This document shows positions 33,586 through 41,784 of a stretch of 64,000 bases of DNA, in pieces. The stretch is from the NCBI RefSeq assembly GCF_022819345.1, contig NZ_CP089288.1, positions 310,001 to 374,000 of the forward strand, given 5' to 3'. This stretch comes from Candidatus Nanosynbacter sp. HMT-352. GTDB taxonomy: Bacteria > Patescibacteriota > Saccharimonadia > Saccharimonadales > Saccharimonadaceae. The notes beneath the pieces are model-generated. The model did not search any database, had not been told where the DNA came from, and was given only the letters and a program-made list of their open reading frames with translations. Within the stretch, counting starts at the first letter, position 1. Each line of letters starts with the position of its first letter. Made by a program: the position numbers and the translations under genes.

Positions 33586-33655
33586 CGGCGGATGGTTTGT
33601 GTCTATATGCTATAGTATTATCGCTCAGGCTTCTTGTGTATAGTATGATGTGAGT

Positions 33656-34027
33656 ATGGGGATGAAGATAGTTAGTTTTATAGCGTTGGTTGCGTTGATT
33701 CTGATTGCGGTTATTTTGAATGCGACAAACCCGAGTTCTGCTGGTCCGTTTGGGATTCTAGCGTTTTTCGTATGTTTGTATGTGCTATTTATCTGTCTGA
33801 CTTATGTAGTATTTTTAACATCGGAGCGAATAGCTGCGAAATTTTTTAATTTCAAGAATAGTCGTAATGAATCTAAGTATAAGACGTATTATTACTCTAC
33901 TGTAATCTCTCTTGCTCCAGTTATTTATGTGGGTATGCAATCGATGGGAGATGTTGGGATTTTTGAGATATTATTACTTGGTGTGTTTGAATTGCTGGCG
34001 TGTTTTTTTATACATAAAAGATACTAA
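33656..34027 (+). CDS. Small membrane protein, four TM helices
   Basis: Protein of 123 aa from ATG 33656 (TATGAT ends 6 nt upstream; a GTG at 33650 abuts the -10). Hydrophobic helices near 5-25, 30-55, 78-95 and 100-118. No family recognised. It lies upstream of the VirD4-like cluster but with its own promoter. Confidence 0.6.
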   Translation: MGMKIVSFIALVALILIAVILNATNPSSAGPFGILAFFVCLYVLFICLTYVVFLTSERIAAKFFNFKNSRNESKYKTYYYSTVISLAPVIYVGMQSMGDVGIFEILLLGVFELLACFFIHKRY

Positions 34028-34081
34028 TCCCGTCCTGAATGTAGTCGTGTATTTTAAACAGTTACGTGGTACAATATATTT

Positions 34082-34525
34082 ATGAATCCCGAACTGCCAC
34101 AAGTTAATAGGACCCCTGAGGTGCAGCCACAAAATATAGGTGGTGAGTATAATGTAGAAAATACATCATTAAATCCTGAAGTCGGAAGAGAGTCTGAGCA
34201 GTCACTTGGTGCTAGGGTTGAGCAGTATAACAATATACCCGTGGCTTTGCCTGTTGATAATACTACAACAGTTCCTTTATCTCAATCTCAAAACGACGAT
34301 CAAAGCGCGAAGCAGTCAGGGGTAGTAGCTGATGATGATACTCCTCTGGTGGCAGCGGATGAAGACTTGATAGAAAGAGAGTGGGTGGATAAAGTTAAAA
34401 AGATTATAGCTTTAACAAAAGATAATCCTTATGAGAGGAATAGAGTTATTGCACAGCTGCAGGCTGATTATTTAAAAAAACGATATAATAAGACTTTAGG
34501 TCAAAATGACGACGGTAGTAAGTAG
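34082..34525 (+). CDS. Hypothetical protein linked to the VirD4-like ATPase
   Basis: Protein of 147 aa. The first 95 residues are disordered (Gln, Asn, Pro, Asp rich); the C-terminal 50 form a charged helical domain (EREWVDKVKKIIALTKDNPY...). No TM segment. ATG 34082 is 6 nt after TGG-TACAAT. It is 8 nt upstream of the ATPase gene, so a partner or adaptor role is inferred. Confidence 0.65.
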   Translation: MNPELPQVNRTPEVQPQNIGGEYNVENTSLNPEVGRESEQSLGARVEQYNNIPVALPVDNTTTVPLSQSQNDDQSAKQSGVVADDDTPLVAADEDLIEREWVDKVKKIIALTKDNPYERNRVIAQLQADYLKKRYNKTLGQNDDGSK

Positions 34526-34533
34526 GGTTTTAT

Positions 34534-37437
34534 ATGGGTGCGGGTCCTTTGATAGTTAGTTTTATCGCGATTGTTATTATAGCCGCTGGTTCTGTGGTAG
34601 CTTTTGTGTTGTATCGTAATATGCTGAGGGAAGCCAAAAATTATGAACGAGGCTTGAAGATGGTGCCATTGCTTATACATCTGCCTCCGACAAGTGAAGA
34701 TGTCAATAGTTCAAATCGAGATGAGCGAGATTTAACTGAAGAGGTGCTGTCGCAAGCCCAGGTGATGTACAATATCATCTCAAGTACAGCAACTAAAGGA
34801 TTCAAAAGTAAAGTCTACGGTCAACGTCATATATCGTTTGAGATTGTTGCACACGGTGGGTTAGTTCATTATTATGCTGTTGTTCCGCTAGTGTTAGTTG
34901 ATGTTATTCGTCAAGCTGTAGCGGCAGCATATCCTTCTGCTCGGCTAGAAGAGGTATCTGATACTAATATATTCAGCAAGGTTGGCAAGATGAGCGGAAC
35001 CATCGGCGGCGAATTCACCCTGAAAAAGTCCTTTGTTTATCCAATATCGACTTATCAGGAGTCGAAAAGAGATGCTTCCAGGGCATTATTAAATGCTCTA
35101 TCTTCGGCGTCCAGAGAAGATGGAATAGGTGTACAATTTTTACTACGTCCGGCGTATGACGGTTGGTCCAAGGCTTCAGAGTCTCATATTGACGGCATGA
35201 AGAAAAATAAGGGCAAGAAGAAGGGCTTTGGAGGCGTTGCTCCTATGGATATCATGGAGGCTCTGTGGAAACCGCCAGAGAATAATGAAAAAGACGGTGG
35301 CTCTAGTTCTGAGGACAAGCAGCTAACATCTTTAGAGCAGGCGGAAGTGGATGCTATCAGCGAAAAAGCTCGCTATCCTGCGTATGAAGTTTTGGTGCGT
35401 GTTGTAATTTCGTCAAATACTGCGGCGCGCTCTCAAGCGTTGTTAAAAAATATAATAGCAGCCTTCTCGTTGTTTGACTCACCGCGCAATAATGGGTTTA
35501 AGTTCTCTTTAACTAGGAATGTTGAGGAAATGACAACAGCATATATTATGAGGTTCTTCCCTCAGGAAACTCGTAGTAATATTCTCAACAGTGTAGAAAT
35601 GGCAACGTTATTCCATTTGCCTGGAGCTAACGCGATCCCGACTTCACAAGTTAAGCGACAGATGTCCAAGCAGGTTGATGGACCAACAGACGTTTTGGAT
35701 GAGGGTTTGCTGATTGGGTATAACGAATTTCGAGGAGTCAAAAAACCTATTCGAATCGGCACAAAAGACCGTCGCCGCCACGTATATATTATTGGTCAAA
35801 CAGGTGTTGGTAAATCTGTCTTGCAGGAAAATATGGCTTATCAGGATATGATGGATGGTCGGGGATTCGCCTTTATTGATCCGCACGGTGATTTGGTTGA
35901 ATCTTTATTGGGTAAGGTTCCAAAAGAGCGCGTTGAGGATATTATCTACTTTAATCCTGCCGACATGACTAATCCAATTGGCTTGAATATGTTTGAGTTC
36001 GACACTCCAGACCAAAAAGACTTTTTGGTTCAAGAGGCGATTAATATGCTGTATGGTCTTTACGATCCAGGCCATACGGGAATTGTTGGTCCTCGCCTGG
36101 AGCATATTTTTAGAAACTGCGCTTTATTGTTGATGTCGGATCCTGCTGGTGGAACGTTTATTGACGTGCCGAAGTGTCTTATTGATCCTGAATTTGTGAA
36201 AAGCAAGCTTAAGTATGTAAAAGATCAGCAAGTTATTGATTTCTGGACAAAGGAATTTCCTGCGTCACAGAGGTCAAATGAGGCAGGTGAGGTTATTTCA
36301 TGGGTTGTATCAAAGTTTGGTCCATTTATTTCCAATGATGCAATGCGCAATATTATTGGTCAGACCAAATCTGGATTTAATTTGCGTGAAATTATGGATA
36401 ATAATAAGATTTTGCTGGTTAACTTATCGAAAGGTAAGATGGGTGAACTTAACTCTAAGCTTTTGGGTATTATCTTTGTAATGAAGTTCCAGGCGGCAGC
36501 GATGTCTCGGGCGGATATTCCAGAGGATCAGCGAGTTGATTTCTCATTGTATGTTGACGAGTTTCAGAACTTCGCCACTGACAGCTTTGAATCTATTTTG
36601 TCTGAGGCTCGTAAGTATAAATTGAGTCTTATTATGGGTAACCAGTTTATGACGCAGTTAACAGATAAGATACGAGAAGCTATTATTGGTAACGTCGGTA
36701 CAGTTATTTCTGGGCGTATCGGTGTAACTGACGCTGAACTGATGGTTAAGAAATTCCAGCCGACATTCGATGTCGACGACTTGGCTAAATTGCCAAACTT
36801 CCAATCTATAACCTCTGTGATGATTAATAACGTGCCGTCTGCGCCGTTTAGTATGAACTGGATACCGCCAATGGGGCAAGTTAATAATCAACTGAGAGAT
36901 GCGTTAGTAAGGCTATCTGCTGCTAAATACGGTAGACCACGAGCTGTTGTTGAGAAGGAGATATTTGACAGGATTAGAGGTGGTGTACAACCAAAGACGA
37001 GTTCTTCTCAATTAGCGCCTTCTGCTAATCAAAAGGCACCTGGTGGGTCATCGTTCTTGGATGAATGGCTAGCGAAGAGACAACAGCTAGGAGGAAAGCC
37101 CGCTTCTAGCTCAACAACCGTAAGACCAGTAAATTCGCAAGCCCCACAGGCTTCCTCACAAATACAGAATACGCAAGGTCGCCCAGAGGTGGTTGATAAT
37201 GCGCCTTCTAATATAAATAGTGTAAATGCTGCGGCTTCTAACCTTGACAGCAAACAGCAAAGTCAACCTTCTGCGATAGATAGTGCTGTCGTTAATAGGA
37301 CAAATGTGTCTATGACTACAAACAATAACTCTGTCTCTTCTATAAATATAAAACCGAGCCAACCTGTGGTTAAGAATCGGCTCGATTTACGCAATGGTGA
37401 TGATGACGATAATGAAGTGATGATTAGCTTGAGATAA
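34534..37437 (+). CDS. VirD4/TraD-type membrane ATPase
   Basis: Protein of 967 aa. N-terminal transmembrane helix (5-28), then a long region before the motor domain: Walker A IGQTGVGKSVLQENM (about 422), GFAFIDPHGDLVESLL, and YVDEFQNFATDSFESIL (Walker B, about 675), followed by IMGNQF. This matches type IV secretion coupling proteins/TraM-recognition ATPases. The last 150 residues are a disordered Ser/Gln/Asn tail. Such hexameric pumps move DNA or protein across the membrane; no VirB4, relaxase or mating-channel genes are nearby, so the substrate is unknown. Confidence 0.85.
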   Translation: MGAGPLIVSFIAIVIIAAGSVVAFVLYRNMLREAKNYERGLKMVPLLIHLPPTSEDVNSSNRDERDLTEEVLSQAQVMYNIISSTATKGFKSKVYGQRHISFEIVAHGGLVHYYAVVPLVLVDVIRQAVAAAYPSARLEEVSDTNIFSKVGKMSGTIGGEFTLKKSFVYPISTYQESKRDASRALLNALSSASREDGIGVQFLLRPAYDGWSKASESHIDGMKKNKGKKKGFGGVAPMDIMEALWKPPENNEKDGGSSSEDKQLTSLEQAEVDAISEKARYPAYEVLVRVVISSNTAARSQALLKNIIAAFSLFDSPRNNGFKFSLTRNVEEMTTAYIMRFFPQETRSNILNSVEMATLFHLPGANAIPTSQVKRQMSKQVDGPTDVLDEGLLIGYNEFRGVKKPIRIGTKDRRRHVYIIGQTGVGKSVLQENMAYQDMMDGRGFAFIDPHGDLVESLLGKVPKERVEDIIYFNPADMTNPIGLNMFEFDTPDQKDFLVQEAINMLYGLYDPGHTGIVGPRLEHIFRNCALLLMSDPAGGTFIDVPKCLIDPEFVKSKLKYVKDQQVIDFWTKEFPASQRSNEAGEVISWVVSKFGPFISNDAMRNIIGQTKSGFNLREIMDNNKILLVNLSKGKMGELNSKLLGIIFVMKFQAAAMSRADIPEDQRVDFSLYVDEFQNFATDSFESILSEARKYKLSLIMGNQFMTQLTDKIREAIIGNVGTVISGRIGVTDAELMVKKFQPTFDVDDLAKLPNFQSITSVMINNVPSAPFSMNWIPPMGQVNNQLRDALVRLSAAKYGRPRAVVEKEIFDRIRGGVQPKTSSSQLAPSANQKAPGGSSFLDEWLAKRQQLGGKPASSSTTVRPVNSQAPQASSQIQNTQGRPEVVDNAPSNINSVNAAASNLDSKQQSQPSAIDSAVVNRTNVSMTTNNNSVSSINIKPSQPVVKNRLDLRNGDDDDNEVMISLR

Positions 37438-37451
37438 AATTCAACATTTAT

Positions 37452-38021
37452 CTAGCTATTTTTTCTGTTGTTAATAAACCCTACTCGAGCATACTCAATA
37501 ACAGCGCCGATAGACCAGCCGGCTACAAACAAGATAATAGTTTCTGATCCTGATAATAGATATCCGTATCGTTTGGCGATAAAATACACGACGACAGAAG
37601 CTATTGCGCCTAAGGCGCCAGAGATGATTAAGTTAGGGCGGGCAACAGTATTGCCAATTGCATCACTAGTCTTTTCGACGACTGGATTATGAATGACCTT
37701 ACTGAAAGCCCTGGATGGAGCTGATAGTTGGTCTTGTACATTTTCCAAAGTCTTCTTATAAGAAGCTTCAATATCTTTTTTTGTAAGAGGCTTATCTTCT
37801 TTTATCTCTTTAGATTCTTTTTGTTCTTGCTGCTTTTCTTGGCGGGCGGCAATTTCTATAGCCTCATGTTTAATGCTATTTTCATTTTCGGCATTTGATT
37901 TTTCTTTTTCAACCGCCTTTTCTAGGGATCTTTCGATTTCAGCAGCTTTTTCTCTGCTTAAATCTGCTAATTCTCTGGTGTCGACAGCATTCTCTACGGT
38001 AGACTTTAATTTTTCACTCAT
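37452..38021 (-). CDS. Coiled-coil protein with two C-terminal TM helices
   Basis: Protein of 189 aa: long Glu/Lys-rich helical stretch (1-100), then ARPNLIISGALGAIASVVVYFIA and ILFVAGWSIGAVIEYA as two membrane helices and a short basic end. A strong RBS AGGAGGTG precedes the ATG. The gene lies 10 nt behind the LPXTG protein in the same direction, so the pair is an operon. Family not recognised; a membrane organiser or export partner is possible. Confidence 0.65.
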   Translation of the reverse strand: MSEKLKSTVENAVDTRELADLSREKAAEIERSLEKAVEKEKSNAENENSIKHEAIEIAARQEKQQEQKESKEIKEDKPLTKKDIEASYKKTLENVQDQLSAPSRAFSKVIHNPVVEKTSDAIGNTVARPNLIISGALGAIASVVVYFIAKRYGYLLSGSETIILFVAGWSIGAVIEYARVGFINNRKNS

Positions 38022-38031
38022 TTTTCACCTC

Positions 38032-39636
38032 CTATAAAGTTCCTGCGGACATGTCTCGCCGAATGATCCTAACTTCTTTATTTAATTGACGTGATCGAGC
38101 GTAGAAGTATACGACCACGGCTGCAATAATTCCTGCGAACATCATATTCTCGCTGGCACCAGTTTTTGGCAGTTGTGAAGTGGTTTGTTCAATAACTTTC
38201 GGTGCAGGGCAGTCAATTTTTGTGCTGACAGTATTGCCAAATGTGTTATCAATCCTACAGTCGTAAGACATTGGATTGCTTTTACCGCTAGCCATTGCTG
38301 GGATACTGTTCTTTATTTGGATGGTAAAGCTGCGCTTCTGGGTTTCTCCTGGCTTGATCTTTATAGGGTTCCATACTAGTACTTTTGCGTTGCCGCTGCC
38401 CGCGCTAGCGCCTTTATCATCTGTCAATGTTCCACCGCCAGCGTCGAATATATCGGCATACTCTAACAGGTCGCTGACTTGATCTTTGAATGTAAATTCT
38501 TCCTCTTTAAGCCCTTTGTTTTTTACCGAAAGAGTATAGGTAATTCGATCTCCAGATTTTGCAACCGTAGTTGTTGCGTCGGCGTTATTCTGGGTGAGAT
38601 TAACTGCGGTTTTTGTCTGCACGAACGAAGCAGAACATCGACTATCGTTAATCCATATCGTAGAGTCGCCTGGGCATGGTTGACATTGAGGATCGTCCTT
38701 CAATAATTTAGGGTTTTGAGGACACCTTGCTGGCTCTGGTATAGTAAATGTCTTTACGCAGGCGTCTGAGGTCTTGTCGCCCAGCGAGCTTTTTACCGTT
38801 AGAACAACTTTGTATGATCCCGGTGTTTTTTCTGTATAAGTTACGATTTTATCGTTACCTTCGATTGTCTTAACTAGAGTATTTCCTCGGTAAACGCTAT
38901 ATACATATTTTTGGATTGTCGCACCATTAGCTGCGCTGGCGTTAGCGGTAAATTGGTATGTATCGCCATTCTTCTTTATGTCTAAGGCGTTACACGTAGC
39001 TACTGGCTGTGGCGGAGTAGAGCAGTTGGGGTATGTTCCGACTTGCCCAGTTGGACATTGATGGCTCGGTGGTGCGATTTTAAGGATTAAGTTACCGCAG
39101 TTAAGCATGATTGCAAACCAGCCAGTCCCAGCTGAATATCCAACGAATGCTCTATATGAGAAGCTGCCCCAGAGGTTGTGAGGTCGATAATAGAAAGTGC
39201 GAGCACTGCCTTGTGATGTACGAACTACGTAAGATCCTTCACCTCTTGCTGCGCCAAAGTGAGGTGTAAGTCCCCATGAATAGGTACCCATATTGCTATT
39301 TAAGGTCTGGAGATTACCGGTCGCCGCTACCAAATCAGAGCGGCTAATACCAAGATGATCGTAGAGGTCGCGAATATTATTTGTGTTCGCGTCATAATGA
39401 GCCATCAGTTGCTGACCGCTAGAAATTCCGCCATAAATTAGGTCGCTGGAATCTGCTGCATTGGCTGATTCTGGCGGTGAAAAAACAGTGAAAGATTGCA
39501 CAATAAGCGCTAGGGCAGTTAAGATAAGCCCGATCTTTCGAGTAGCTTCTTCTTTGTGTAAGCGTTTCGCGTAAAAGCCCAAACTGTGGATCATTGAAGG
39601 GCTGTATGGTAGGCGCGAGATAATTTTTTTGAACAT
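38032..39636 (-). CDS. LPXTG-type surface protein with PKD- and DUF11-like domains
   Basis: Protein of 534 aa. A long signal peptide (hydrophobic about 36-52, PPESANAAD cleavage region), a globular region (60-195), a PKD-like domain (about 215-300, DIKKNGDTYQFTANASAANG), a DUF11-like domain (about 340-470, TYTLSVKNKGLKEEEFTF), then LPKTGASENMMFAG, a hydrophobic helix and a basic end. This is the sortase cell-wall-sorting signal. The protein should be displayed on the cell surface and may contact the host bacterium. No sortase is in the window. Confidence 0.8.
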   Translation of the reverse strand: MFKKIISRLPYSPSMIHSLGFYAKRLHKEEATRKIGLILTALALIVQSFTVFSPPESANAADSSDLIYGGISSGQQLMAHYDANTNNIRDLYDHLGISRSDLVAATGNLQTLNSNMGTYSWGLTPHFGAARGEGSYVVRTSQGSARTFYYRPHNLWGSFSYRAFVGYSAGTGWFAIMLNCGNLILKIAPPSHQCPTGQVGTYPNCSTPPQPVATCNALDIKKNGDTYQFTANASAANGATIQKYVYSVYRGNTLVKTIEGNDKIVTYTEKTPGSYKVVLTVKSSLGDKTSDACVKTFTIPEPARCPQNPKLLKDDPQCQPCPGDSTIWINDSRCSASFVQTKTAVNLTQNNADATTTVAKSGDRITYTLSVKNKGLKEEEFTFKDQVSDLLEYADIFDAGGGTLTDDKGASAGSGNAKVLVWNPIKIKPGETQKRSFTIQIKNSIPAMASGKSNPMSYDCRIDNTFGNTVSTKIDCPAPKVIEQTTSQLPKTGASENMMFAGIIAAVVVYFYARSRQLNKEVRIIRRDMSAGTL

Positions 39637-39734
39637 TTTGACCTCTTTTATTTTTGTTGTTATATAACTTTAATCTAACTTTAGCATAAGCATGCTGAAA
39701 AAGTAAATAGTTTGAGAATATATCTATTTTGATG

Positions 39735-39740
39735 TATAAT
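39735..39740 (+). promoter_or_regulatory. -10 of gyrB
   Basis: TATAAT preceded by TG; the RBS-bearing ATG is 46 nt downstream, giving a real leader of about 40 nt. Confidence 0.6.
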
Positions 39741-39786
39741 AAGGTTGTTGAAAAGAGCTGATAATTCAGATAATAGTGAGGGAGAT

Positions 39787-41775
39787 ATGGCTAAACAAAC
39801 AAATGAACAATCTTATGATGGCTCACAAATCCAGGTCCTAGAGGGCCTTGAGCCGGTTCGTAAGCGTCCAGGAATGTACATCGGTAGTACGGGGTACGAG
39901 GGCGTACATCACTTGATTAAGGAGATTGCCGATAACTCAATTGACGAGGCAATCGCTGGTTATGCTACAAAGGTCGAAGTAACTTTGTTAAAGGATGGTG
40001 GTGTTCGAGTATCTGATGACGGTCGTGGTATTCCTGTCGATAAGCATCCAAAGACGGGTAAGAGTACGCTAGAGACGGTATTAACAATCTTACATGCCGG
40101 CGGTAAGTTTGGTGGCGGCGGCTATAAAGTTTCATCTGGACTTCACGGTGTTGGCTCGAGTGTTGTGAACGCGCTATCTACTCGGATGATTGCCGAAGTT
40201 AGAAAGAACGGTAAAATCTATCGTCAAGAATACGCAACAGGCGTGCCTCAGACGGAACTAGAAACCGTCGGAAAGTCTGATGGTTCTGGTACGACAATTA
40301 CTTTCTATCCAGACCCAACCATCTTTAAGGAAACGGTTAATTTTGACTATAAATGGGTTGTTAATTATCTTCGTCATCAGGCGTACCTTACAAAAGGCAT
40401 TCACACGTCGGTTATTGATGAACGGACTGGCGAACGAAAAGCTTTCTACTTTGAGGGCGGTATTCAGAGTTATGTAAAAAACCTGAATATCGGCAAGGAT
40501 GTTTTATCGGACGATATATTTTACGTCGAGAAGCAGGTTGAAGATTGTATGGTGGAAATTGCGGTTCAGTATAACGACACTTACGCTGAAGTGGTAAAGC
40601 CATTTGCCAATAACGTCTTAACTCCTGATGGTGGTACTCATTTGGTTGGTTTTCGAACAGCCCTCACGCGTGTAATTAATGATTATGCTCGTAAGAATAG
40701 TCTGCTGAAAGAAAAAGAGGATAATCTGACTGGTGATGACATCCGCGAAGGTTTGACGGCAGTTATTTTGGTGAAGTTGCCAGACCCTCAGTTTGAAGGT
40801 CAGACCAAGAATAAACTTGGTAATCCAGAGATGCGCCGCTATGTTGATCAGGTGATGAGCGAATATTTTGCGTATTACTTGGAGGAAAATCCAGCTACAG
40901 CTAAGAAGGTTGTCGGTAAGGCTACATTGGCAGCACGAGCGCGTAAGGCGGCAAGGGCTGCGCGCGACAATGTTATCCGTAAGGGAGCATTTGAAGGCTT
41001 AAACTTGCCATCTAAATTGACGGACTGCTCATCTCGTAATCGAAAAGATTGTGAATTATTTATTGTCGAGGGTAATTCTGCTGCGGGTTCAGCTAAGGAT
41101 GGTCGCGATTCAACTATTCAGGCCGTTCTTCCTCTTCGCGGTAAGGTGCTGAATACTGAGCGTGCAAGGTTTGATAAGATGTTCGCTAATGCTGAAATTG
41201 TTTCGTTGATTAAGGCTATGGGCGTTGGAATTGGCGACCAATTTGATATCAGTGGTATTCGTTACGACAAGATAATCTTCATGACAGATGCTGATGTTGA
41301 CGGTGCGCACATTTCTACACTTTTGATGACATTCTTCTTCCGATATATGTCTGAAGTGATTGAAGCGGGTCACGTATATTTGGCGAAGCCGCCTCTGTTT
41401 GGGTTGAGTAGAGGAACTGGCAGTAATCGTAAGATAGATTACGTCTATGATGAAGTGGCTCTCGAACAAAAATTGAACGAAAAGATTAATGAGCGCAAGG
41501 CTGCTGGTGTAAAGATTGATGAAAATGCTGAGAAATTTAAGCAGGCGGGCTACACGGCACAGCAACGATTTAAGGGTCTTGGCGAGATGGATGCTGCTCA
41601 ATTATGGGAAACGACTATGAATCCAGAAAATCGAACATTGGTGAAGGTTAATATTGAGGATGCAGAACGGGCGGATGCTATATTTACGAAGCTTATGGGT
41701 GATAGCGTAGAATTGAGGAAAAATTTTATTCAAACAAATGCCGCTAAGGTTAATGTGGAAGATTTGGACTTTTAA
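39787..41775 (+). CDS. gyrB: DNA gyrase subunit B
   Basis: Protein of 662 aa from ATG 39787 (RBS GAGGGAG); the frame starts 42 nt earlier at TTG but without an RBS. GHKL ATPase (EIADNSIDEA, DDGRGIPVD, GLHGVGSSVVNALS), transducer, TOPRIM (IVEGNSAAGSAKDGRD, about 430; DADVDGAHI, about 500) and C-terminal GyrB domain (QRFKGLGEMDAAQLWETTM). Supplies ATP hydrolysis for negative supercoiling. Followed 9 nt later by gyrA. Confidence 0.97.
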   Translation: MAKQTNEQSYDGSQIQVLEGLEPVRKRPGMYIGSTGYEGVHHLIKEIADNSIDEAIAGYATKVEVTLLKDGGVRVSDDGRGIPVDKHPKTGKSTLETVLTILHAGGKFGGGGYKVSSGLHGVGSSVVNALSTRMIAEVRKNGKIYRQEYATGVPQTELETVGKSDGSGTTITFYPDPTIFKETVNFDYKWVVNYLRHQAYLTKGIHTSVIDERTGERKAFYFEGGIQSYVKNLNIGKDVLSDDIFYVEKQVEDCMVEIAVQYNDTYAEVVKPFANNVLTPDGGTHLVGFRTALTRVINDYARKNSLLKEKEDNLTGDDIREGLTAVILVKLPDPQFEGQTKNKLGNPEMRRYVDQVMSEYFAYYLEENPATAKKVVGKATLAARARKAARAARDNVIRKGAFEGLNLPSKLTDCSSRNRKDCELFIVEGNSAAGSAKDGRDSTIQAVLPLRGKVLNTERARFDKMFANAEIVSLIKAMGVGIGDQFDISGIRYDKIIFMTDADVDGAHISTLLMTFFFRYMSEVIEAGHVYLAKPPLFGLSRGTGSNRKIDYVYDEVALEQKLNEKINERKAAGVKIDENAEKFKQAGYTAQQRFKGLGEMDAAQLWETTMNPENRTLVKVNIEDAERADAIFTKLMGDSVELRKNFIQTNAAKVNVEDLDF

Positions 41776-41784
41776 GGAGGAGAT

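Larger units (their letters stand above)
32299..33655. other. Gene-poor region between ssrA and the secretion cluster
   Basis: About 1.35 kb, very AT-rich, without a convincing long gene. It holds the ssrA terminator, an 11-bp perfect hairpin (32367-32405), a doubtful 60-aa basic ORF, and two strongly structured segments (32935-33085 and 33367-33585). The parts 32700-32930 and 33090-33320 show nothing beyond scattered -10-like sequences. Confidence 0.7.
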
